DNA from: Chthonomonadaceae bacterium
Lineage (GTDB): Bacteria > Armatimonadota > Chthonomonadetes > Chthonomonadales > Chthonomonadaceae
Assembly: GCA_027450145.1 (NCBI GenBank)
Contig: DAIDKH010000019.1
Coordinates: 18,071 to 60,545, forward strand
Reading direction: 5' to 3'
Length of the DNA stretch: 42,475 bases
Shown one piece after another: positions 34,303-40,827 of this stretch. The notes beneath the pieces are model-generated. The model saw only the letters and a list, made by a program, of their open reading frames with translations, was not told the origin of the DNA and ran no database searches. The position numbers and the translations under genes were made by a program. Within the stretch, counting starts at the first letter, position 1. The number at the start of each line of letters is the position of its first letter.

Positions 34303-36906
34303 CTAAGCTGGACTGGGAGTTAGGCTGCGTGGAACAACACCTAACAGGTGGGTCACAAGAAAATCCTGCAATTTGCGGTATCCATATGGCGTGCCTACCA
34401 CGCCATGCCCTCCACCGGGTTTTACGAGCAGTTCAAAATCTTTGTTGGCTGCAATCAAGGCATTGACCACCTGCATCGTGCTTGCTGGGTCCACGTTGTT
34501 ATCCAGCTCTCCCACCATGAGCATTAACTTGCCGTTTAATAGCCCGGCGTGAACGGTATTTGAGCTTTCTGCGTACTGCGGACCTACTGGCCACCCCATC
34601 CACTGCTCATTCCACCAGATCTTATCCATTCTGTTATCGTGACAACCCGAGTCTGCAACACCCACATGGTAAAAGTCACCGTGGAACAATAAGCCGGCGA
34701 GTGCATTCTGGCCGCCAGCCGAGGTTCCGTAAATGCCCATGCGCGAAAGGTCCATCTGCCGTCTGGTCGCTGCCGCTGCCTTTATCCAGAGAATTCTATC
34801 AGGAAATCCGGCATCCTTAAGGTTCTTCCAACAGACGTTGTGAAATGCTCGGGAGCGATTGTTCGTACCCATGCCGTCTATCTGCACTACGATGAAACCT
34901 AGTTCGGCTATTTGCTGCAATCCCCCACAACCTCCAAACGCCTTTGGCACAAACGAACCTTGTGGTCCAGCGTAGATGTTTTCAACTACAGGGTATTTGC
35001 GTTCAGGATCAAAATTACTAGGGCGCACAATTACGCCATAGATGTCCGTTTTACCGTCGCGTCCCTTCGCTTTAAACGGTTCAGGAAGAATAAATCCTGC
35101 TGCTTGTAGCGCCTTGTAACTTGATCGTTCCAACTCCATGATGAGACGTCCATCTGCTGCGTTTCGCACACAGCTTATTGGAGCTAAATCGACTCGCGAA
35201 TATACATCAACCAGATACTTGCCATCTGGCGAGTAGGTGATTGAGTGCGTGCCATTGTCTTGGGTCAGCGTGGTGAGGTGTGTTCCATCAAAGTTAACAC
35301 GGCAAAAGTGTATAAAGTACGGGTCCTGATCCGGAAAGACACCGCTGGCCTTAAACCAAATCTGTCGGTTCTTGTCATCAATTTTCTCGATGCCTCTAAC
35401 CACCCAGTGTCCCTTGGTAATCTGGTTTATCACCTTTCCGGTTTCAAGGTCGTACAGGTAGAGGTGATTCCATCCATCACGTTCCGACATCCAGATTGCT
35501 TGGTTCCTTCCATCAATTCGGTGCAGGAACAGCTTGGAGGACCAATCTATGAATGTATCGGAGGGTTCATCAATCACGACAACCGGGACTCCAGTACTTG
35601 AGTTCACGGCGATCAGCTTTACCAGATCGAAACCCCTCCTGGTGTAACGAAATTCGTAGGCGCTGCTATCTGGGCGCCAGTAAATATCGGTAACCTCCCA
35701 TGGGTTTTCAATGAGTTCTATTGGAACTGGTGAGGATGTGTGATTCTCTAAATTGAACAACCAGGGTGTTCGAATTTCTACTCTGTCACCAGGCTTGAGG
35801 TACTGAAGTTCTATAAGCAACGGTTGCAACTGAGTCGTTGGCGATGACTCCACTTCATAAACAGTGTGTCGCTGTTCTGGTTGAACTCGACAAACCACAA
35901 GTTTCTTGCTGTCTGGAGACCAGTATGGCTCTCCGGTGTACCCGTTTTCAGCTGTCCCATCTGTGGTTAAATCAGTAATGTGTCTCGTGCTTGTCTCTTC
36001 AAGTTGCAGGTTAAAGTTGTGATGACGCACACGCCATTTGCCATCTGGAGATAGTGCTGGGTCTGGTTCGTGTGTTTTGGTGGGCGCGGCAGGAGTTCGA
36101 TTAATCACCCCGAATGAGGGACTAGATTCTGCCTGAAATTTAACGATGCCACCGCCGTCCGCGCTCTTAACCAGCCAGAGATGAGCCGCATAGGTGTTCT
36201 GAACACGAGATTGTCCGGCAAGTATTTCACCGTAAGGCACCTCTTTACCGTCGCCATTTATCCAGTAGAGGAATACGGTTCCGTTCGTCTCATTAACAAA
36301 GGTAATCGTGGTATTCTGCCCGGCGGTACCAGAGACGAACGGGGCGATGCCGGGGTTAATGGGTGTAAGACGCCCTAACAATACGCGCGACGGAGTTAAT
36401 CTGTGCGTACTGGTGTTATACCGCCAGGTTTTCGTTCCTGTTTGAACCAGGAGGATTTCGGGACGGGAAGTGAACTCAATGTTATCGATAGGCAGCTTAT
36501 TGGGATCCACCAGTGTCCCGAGTTCATGTTGCAGGCTTGTGGCAAGAACTGAAGCGTTGAATGCTGGCTCGCGGCTACCTGTTGCAGGATCGACCAGGAG
36601 GAATTCACGGCGACCTCCTTCAAGCTCATTCCTATACCAAAACCGGTTATCATTCGACCAATGTGCTTCGACGGCACCGGGAAACACCTTATTCGCCATT
36701 CGTGCGAATAAATTGGCAGCACGCTCGTAATCTTCCTTTGTGCCACCGTGTAGTGCCGTTTTATGAACTGGTGAAACCAGTGCGGCATCAAGGTCTACCA
36801 GTGGCTCCCGTGGTACGTCCGCAACCGCAGTATGACTAGCTGCGGCAGTTGCAGCAGCGGCGGCTGCAGCCTGGGTAAGGAATTGTCGACGGTTAGTGCG
36901 CTTCAA
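34303..36906 (-). CDS. Exported S9 family peptidase (prolyl oligopeptidase / DPP4 type)
   Basis: An 867-residue serine peptidase with a Tat-type export signal (MKRTNRRQFLTQAAAAAAAT, twin Arg before FLT, a long Ala run). Residues about 270-600 form a DPP4-type beta-propeller (WRVRHHNFNLQLEE; EPYWSPDSKKLVVCRV; HSITYSPDGKYLVDVYSRVD). Residues about 620-860 form the alpha/beta-hydrolase domain: nucleophile in MGIYGTSAGGQNALAG (G-T-S-A-G-G), catalytic Asp in GELDNNVDPAST, and His in KPGGGHGVV. Family members cut after proline. The start is TTG 36906 with GGGAGG 8 bases upstream. It is the last gene of the minus-strand run with hydroxyproline catabolism, so it plausibly feeds Pro/Hyp-rich peptides to that pathway. 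Confidence 0.88.
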   Translation of the reverse strand: MKRTNRRQFLTQAAAAAAATAAASHTAVADVPREPLVDLDAALVSPVHKTALHGGTKEDYERAANLFARMANKVFPGAVEAHWSNDNRFWYRNELEGGRREFLLVDPATGSREPAFNASVLATSLQHELGTLVDPNKLPIDNIEFTSRPEILLVQTGTKTWRYNTSTHRLTPSRVLLGRLTPINPGIAPFVSGTAGQNTTITFVNETNGTVFLYWINGDGKEVPYGEILAGQSRVQNTYAAHLWLVKSADGGGIVKFQAESSPSFGVINRTPAAPTKTHEPDPALSPDGKWRVRHHNFNLQLEETSTRHITDLTTDGTAENGYTGEPYWSPDSKKLVVCRVQPEQRHTVYEVESSPTTQLQPLLIELQYLKPGDRVEIRTPWLFNLENHTSSPVPIELIENPWEVTDIYWRPDSSAYEFRYTRRGFDLVKLIAVNSSTGVPVVVIDEPSDTFIDWSSKLFLHRIDGRNQAIWMSERDGWNHLYLYDLETGKVINQITKGHWVVRGIEKIDDKNRQIWFKASGVFPDQDPYFIHFCRVNFDGTHLTTLTQDNGTHSITYSPDGKYLVDVYSRVDLAPISCVRNAADGRLIMELERSSYKALQAAGFILPEPFKAKGRDGKTDIYGVIVRPSNFDPERKYPVVENIYAGPQGSFVPKAFGGCGGLQQIAELGFIVVQIDGMGTNNRSRAFHNVCWKNLKDAGFPDRILWIKAAAATRRQMDLSRMGIYGTSAGGQNALAGLLFHGDFYHVGVADSGCHDNRMDKIWWNEQWMGWPVGPQYAESSNTVHAGLLNGKLMLMVGELDNNVDPASTMQVVNALIAANKDFELLVKPGGGHGVVGTPYGYRKLQDFLVTHLLGVVPRSLTPSPA

Positions 36907-36972
36907 TATAAGCCTCCCGAAATGTGATGGGCGTCGTGAATTCGAATGAGGATTGTGGACTTGGATTGGCTG

Positions 36973-38247
36973 CTAATTGGCCGGCTGATATCTGTTGGGA
37001 GAAAGAGCTTGCATATCAAACGGCGGCGTAACACCCATAAGAATATCTGTTACGATTTTACCCGTTATCGGTGCAAGGCTCAATCCCATCATGGCGTGTC
37101 CGGTAGCACATACCAGATTGGTAAAGGTAGAAAACCGGCCAATGTAAGGAATGCCATCCGGTGAACAGGGTCGTAGACCGCTCCAGACGGGCTTATCGAC
37201 AAACAATTCTGTACTGAATGATGGAAAAAAGGTCGGGATCGAGTCTATGATACCTTGCACGCGTTGGTGGGAAACCGATTCATCCAGTCCGGCGATTTCC
37301 ATGGTACCGCCAAATCTCAGTTTATTCCCCATGGGCGTAACGGCAACTCGTGCCTCCATGAGAATGGAGCATATCTCCGGCATTTGTGGCGGCTCACCTA
37401 ACGTGATGCTGTACCCTTTTCCCGCCTGCATTGGGATGCGCAAACCAAGTTTTTTTGCTAGTGTGGACGACCATGCACCGGAACAAAGAACAAACTCATC
37501 ACCCTCGTACTCACCTGCCTCAGTGACTGCAGCAACAATCCGATTGTTGCAAGATCTCCACGAGGTTACCTCGGCGTTCAGTACCACCGAACCGCCTATC
37601 TCGATGAACCGTTGGGTAAGGGAGTTCACAAACTTATCTGGAGAAAGGTGGCAATCTTTTGGAAAGTAGATGCCGCCAGACACGTCCATTGTAACGCCAG
37701 GATCTAGGGCAGCCACCGCCTGAGCGTCCAGTACTTCCGCAGGAACTCCTAAACCGCGAGCCAGTTCTGCAGCCTTGCCTTCTTCTTCCAACATTTTGGT
37801 CGTTTTACAAAGCATAATCAGTCCGCGCTGCTTTAGATCGAAAACAGGCCCGAGTTCAGTTTCTAACTCGACATACGCTTCTCTAGATGAAAGATTTAGA
37901 TCGCGAAGTAGTGGTGCCACATGTTGAACATGTCCTGGTGTGGCTGCTTTCATAAAGTCGAGCGACCAGTTCAGGAGATCTGTACTAACGCGCGGCTTTA
38001 TAGCAAATGGGCTACGACGATTAAACATCATTCGCAACCCAAGAGATAGCATTCCCGGTGCAGCGAGCGGAATGACATGGCTGGGAACAATCATTCCAGC
38101 ATTTCCAAACGAACAGCCGGTGCGACTCGAACTACCGCTTTCGAGTATAGTCACGTTCCAACCACTCTTTTGGGCGTAGTAACCACAACAAAGCCCCACA
38201 ACCCCAGCACCGATTATGACCAAACGCCGTTCACTCATTTTATTCAT
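36973..38247 (-). CDS. FAD-dependent D-amino-acid dehydrogenase, likely D-hydroxyproline dehydrogenase
   Basis: A 424-residue DadA/DAO-family flavoprotein. The N-terminal dinucleotide-binding motif is LVIIGAGVVGLCCGYYAQKS, then VTILESGSSSRTGCSFGNAGMIVPSH, the DadA-like FAD block. KPVWSGLRPCSPDGIPYIGR and LVCATGHAMMGLSLAPITGK form the C-terminal FAD contact. It lies between a peptidase gene and a 4-hydroxyproline epimerase gene, in a cluster with a DapA-family gene, which makes oxidation of cis-4-hydroxy-D-proline to pyrroline-4-hydroxy-2-carboxylate (HypO/LhpB role) the best guess; general D-amino-acid dehydrogenase activity remains possible. ATG 38247 or ATG 38238 could be the start; the first is 13 bases after the epimerase stop. 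Confidence 0.86.
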   Translation of the reverse strand: MNKMSERRLVIIGAGVVGLCCGYYAQKSGWNVTILESGSSSRTGCSFGNAGMIVPSHVIPLAAPGMLSLGLRMMFNRRSPFAIKPRVSTDLLNWSLDFMKAATPGHVQHVAPLLRDLNLSSREAYVELETELGPVFDLKQRGLIMLCKTTKMLEEEGKAAELARGLGVPAEVLDAQAVAALDPGVTMDVSGGIYFPKDCHLSPDKFVNSLTQRFIEIGGSVVLNAEVTSWRSCNNRIVAAVTEAGEYEGDEFVLCSGAWSSTLAKKLGLRIPMQAGKGYSITLGEPPQMPEICSILMEARVAVTPMGNKLRFGGTMEIAGLDESVSHQRVQGIIDSIPTFFPSFSTELFVDKPVWSGLRPCSPDGIPYIGRFSTFTNLVCATGHAMMGLSLAPITGKIVTDILMGVTPPFDMQALSPNRYQPAN

Positions 38248-38259
38248 TTCCGCTCATGA

Positions 38260-39228
38260 TCAGGACATTGAAGTTGGTGTCGTTATACCGTTCATAAGCG
38301 GATCAGCAGATTCGAAGACGAGGTTAATCTCGGCTGTTATGAATGCATTACCCGTGATGCTTGGAATGACCACTTCACCAACCAACTCGAACGAACCAGC
38401 GAACACGCTGCCTGTAATTGACTCCTGTTGCCAGGTTTCGCCGGGCCGTAATTTGCCATCGGCAGCCAGGCAAGCAATTTTGGCACTTGTGCCTGTGCCA
38501 CATGGTGAGCGATCGTAAGCTCCGCCAGGGCATAACACGAAATTGCGGCCGTTATTATGTGCCGAGTGGGCCGGACCGGTAAGTTCTATGTGGTCAATTT
38601 CAGCCCCATCCGCTCCCGCTATCCCATTTGCCTCCAACTGCCGGCGTATTTCCCATGAGAACTGTTGCAGTTGCGAAAGGTTACCAAGGTGCAGGGGTAT
38701 GCCATGATCATGACAAAGATAGAACCAGTTACCACCCCATGCTACGTCACCAGATACTGTCTGTCCATTTTGAAGCCTAAGCGTTACGTTATGCTTATAT
38801 CGGTACGCTGCAACATTGCGAACCGTGATATCCCCACTAGAGTGCAACATGGTCTCCACCGTGCCTGCTGGCGTATCAATACGGTGAACTCCGGGCTCAA
38901 TAGATTTGGTGTACCACATGGTACGTATGAGGCCAATAGTACCATGACCGCACATATTGAGCACACCGACATTATTGAAGAAGATCACGGATGCCGTACT
39001 TCCTGCGTTGACAGGTGGCAAAACAAGTGCACCAACTATAATATCGCTGCCGCGAGGTTCGTTAATTACGGATGCCCGGAAATGACTTTGGTTACGCATA
39101 AAGTCATCACGCATATCGGATAGTGAGGCACCGTGCAGCGTAGGTGCTCCCTCCATCACCACACGAGTAGGCTCTCCGCCGGTGTGCGAGTCTATAACGA
39201 CAATTTTGTGTAATGTACTCGGAGCCAT
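38260..39228 (-). CDS. 4-Hydroxyproline 2-epimerase (proline racemase family)
   Basis: Converts trans-4-hydroxy-L-proline to cis-4-hydroxy-D-proline. A 322-residue proline racemase-family protein: IVVIDSHTGGEPTRVV at the start, the first catalytic Cys in GVLNMCGHGTIGLIRT (about residue 90) and the second in YDRSPCGTGTSAKIACL (about residue 240). Having Cys at both positions separates racemase/epimerase members from the Thr-carrying trans-3-hydroxyproline dehydratases. The start is ATG 39228, two bases after the upstream stop; the longer frame to GTG 39267 overlaps the upstream gene and is not family-like. The neighbours (D-amino-acid dehydrogenase and DapA-family gene) select the 4-hydroxyproline epimerase role over plain proline racemase. 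Confidence 0.9.
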   Translation of the reverse strand: MAPSTLHKIVVIDSHTGGEPTRVVMEGAPTLHGASLSDMRDDFMRNQSHFRASVINEPRGSDIIVGALVLPPVNAGSTASVIFFNNVGVLNMCGHGTIGLIRTMWYTKSIEPGVHRIDTPAGTVETMLHSSGDITVRNVAAYRYKHNVTLRLQNGQTVSGDVAWGGNWFYLCHDHGIPLHLGNLSQLQQFSWEIRRQLEANGIAGADGAEIDHIELTGPAHSAHNNGRNFVLCPGGAYDRSPCGTGTSAKIACLAADGKLRPGETWQQESITGSVFAGSFELVGEVVIPSITGNAFITAEINLVFESADPLMNGITTPTSMS

Positions 39229-39229
39229 A

Positions 39230-40132
39230 TTAGGACCGCAATGCAGGTCTGGTAGATATTGCGGCACGGATTATGCCAAGGACCTCATCCCTCTCGGGGC
39301 CAATGAGCGGTAGTCGTGGGGGCCTTACGGTCTCGGTACCCAGCCCGCATTCTGCCATTGCAAGCTTGATATACTGCACCAGCTTAACATGGGTATCGAG
39401 GTGCAGAAGGGGCGTGTACCATTGGTACAACTCCAGTGCTTTCGTCCAGTTTCCATCTGTCACTAGATCCCATAGTGCCCGATTTTCATTAGGAAAGGCG
39501 TTCACCAAGCCTGATATCCAACCTTCCGCGCCCAGCACCATACACTCAAGAAACAGGTCATCCACTCCGGCGAATAATCGATAACGATTGCCAAGGAGGT
39601 TGCGAATGTCCGTAATTCTGCGTACGTTTTCGGATGATTCCTTAATAGCAACTAGGTTTTGCTCATTGGCCAATTCTGCGAACATCTCCGGTGTAATATC
39701 AACCGAATATGAAACCGGGTTGTTGTAGCACATTATTGGAACGGAGACGCTTCTAGCAATTGTACGGTAATGGGCAATAGTTTCGCGAGGGTCGCTCTTG
39801 TATACCATCGCAGGGAGAACCATTAAACCGTCTACACCCGCGGAGGTCGCAGCGGCGGAGAATCGACACGCTAACTGAGTTGTGTACTCTGCCACGCCGG
39901 AGAGAACGGGTACTTTGCCATCTACATGGCTGCAAACCGCATTTAATAGCTCGACTTTTTCATGATGCTCAAGTGAACAGTTCTCTCCTACCGTGCCTAA
40001 CATCACGAGACCATGTATGCCTGCACCTAACATAGCATCAATGTGCTTTAGTGTAGCTGCGATATCAACCCGAAAATCCTCGGTAAATTGTGTGGTGACC
40101 GCGGGAAATACGCCACGCCAATCGCACGTCAT
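39230..40132 (-). CDS. DapA-family lyase, likely pyrroline-4-hydroxy-2-carboxylate deaminase
   Basis: A 300-residue TIM-barrel member of the dihydrodipicolinate synthase/N-acetylneuraminate lyase family. GLVMLGTVGENCSLEHHEK (about residues 40-58) is the family's G-T-x-G-E block, PIMCYNNPVSYSVD carries the Tyr of the catalytic group, and NLVAIKESSENVRRI carries the Schiff-base Lys (about residue 167). In this context, first in the run before the epimerase and dehydrogenase, it most likely deaminates Delta1-pyrroline-4-hydroxy-2-carboxylate to 2-oxoglutarate semialdehyde (HypD/LhpC role). The ATG follows GGAGGAG with a 7-base spacer. The dehydrogenase that would finish the pathway to 2-oxoglutarate is not in this window. 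Confidence 0.86.
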   Translation of the reverse strand: MTCDWRGVFPAVTTQFTEDFRVDIAATLKHIDAMLGAGIHGLVMLGTVGENCSLEHHEKVELLNAVCSHVDGKVPVLSGVAEYTTQLACRFSAAATSAGVDGLMVLPAMVYKSDPRETIAHYRTIARSVSVPIMCYNNPVSYSVDITPEMFAELANEQNLVAIKESSENVRRITDIRNLLGNRYRLFAGVDDLFLECMVLGAEGWISGLVNAFPNENRALWDLVTDGNWTKALELYQWYTPLLHLDTHVKLVQYIKLAMAECGLGTETVRPPRLPLIGPERDEVLGIIRAAISTRPALRS

Positions 40133-40225
40133 GTAGTAGCTCCTCCGAATTTAAATGCGTAATCAATATTCGCTTTGTGGCAGCGAGCTTGATGTTTCTA
40201 TGGAAGTTTAACAAAATCCTCATCT

Positions 40226-40259
40226 ATTATAGAACGACTACCTTCAAAAAGTTGGTAGT
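40226..40259 (-). promoter_or_regulatory. Putative promoter/operator of the hydroxyproline operon
   Basis: On the minus strand TATAAT occupies 40231-40226, about 95 bases before the DapA-family start. Immediately upstream lies an inverted repeat, ACTACC (40237-40242) and GGTAGT (40254-40259) around 11 bases, which would cover the -35 region. The -35 hexamer itself is poor, so the site may need or be blocked by a regulator. Confidence 0.5.
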
Positions 40260-40311
40260 GTTTAAGTAGAATATACAAACTCATCGAATGTATATGGAGG
40301 TTTGCAGCTAG

Positions 40312-40629
40312 ATGGAGGACCACATCGACGGATTACGAGACGAGGAAGAGCTCGTGGATGATGCGTTAGGTGAAAATCTGCGGGCACGCGAGTGGCGCCT
40401 TTTGCGTGCGTCACTTGAACAGCGGCTGCAACACTATCGTGCCCTGGAACTGACGGAAGAAAACCAGCGCAGAAAAGACGAGTACCGCGCGAAGATTAAC
40501 GAACTAAAGAAACAGGTGCATGCACTGCGGCAGGAAGAGGTCATCTCGGGGTTTGTCGAGGCAAGCGCACGAGCTGCTGTTCAGCGTGCACATCTGGATG
40601 GAATGGGGCTCTATGAAGAAGAAGAGTGA
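40312..40629 (+). CDS. Small charged coiled-coil protein, unknown
   Basis: A 105-residue protein that is almost wholly helical and charged, with no Cys, no signal and no membrane segment. Residues about 22-75 have heptad-like spacing (WRLLRASLEQRLQHYRALEL; YRAKINELKKQVHALRQEEV), suggesting a coiled coil, and the end is acidic (YEEEE). GGAGG lies 11 bases before the ATG. It overlaps a zinc-ribbon membrane protein gene by 17 bases, so the two may be coexpressed. No family recognised. Confidence 0.65.
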   Translation: MEDHIDGLRDEEELVDDALGENLRAREWRLLRASLEQRLQHYRALELTEENQRRKDEYRAKINELKKQVHALRQEEVISGFVEASARAAVQRAHLDGMGLYEEEE

Positions 40630-40807
40630 TACCAGAAATTGTAGAGGTTGCGGAATTGAACTACCCAGGGATCAAGAACAGTGTCCTGTTTGTAAGGTCA
40701 GGAAGAAAAGCGATCTTAAGCGGCCGCAAGTTATCGCCTATGTCTTTTTTCTTTTGCTATCCACGGTATGTGGTATAGCCGTCTTCAAAATATATGTACT
40801 CAGGTAG
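40613..40807 (+). CDS. Small zinc-ribbon protein with one membrane segment
   Basis: A 64-residue protein from ATG 40613 (GGGG a few bases upstream; overlaps the preceding gene by 17 bases). A zinc ribbon is formed by CRGCG and CPVC (two C-x2-C pairs, residues about 10-28), followed by a basic linker and a membrane helix (VIAYVFFLLLSTVCGIAVFK) at the C-terminus, a C-tail-anchored layout. An open frame extends upstream to 40520 but the added residues have no support. The stop codon lies in the stem of the hairpin shared with the convergent kinase gene. Confidence 0.6.
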   Translation: MKKKSDTRNCRGCGIELPRDQEQCPVCKVRKKSDLKRPQVIAYVFFLLLSTVCGIAVFKIYVLR

Positions 40808-40827
40808 GGCTCGCCTTAGAGCCTACC
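40803..40827. terminator. Bidirectional hairpin between convergent stops
   Basis: GGTAGG-G-CTC (40803-40812) pairs with GAG-CCTACC (40819-40827), nine pairs with one bulged G and a 6-base loop. Each arm contains a stop codon: TAG of the zinc-ribbon gene at 40805-40807 and, on the other strand, TAG of the kinase gene at 40823-40825. It probably serves both directions; T tracts are absent. Confidence 0.55.

Noticed and set aside
39229-39267. Longer epimerase start at GTG 39267
   Set aside because: The extra residues are not family-like and would overlap the upstream gene by 38 bases; ATG 39228 gives the normal start.
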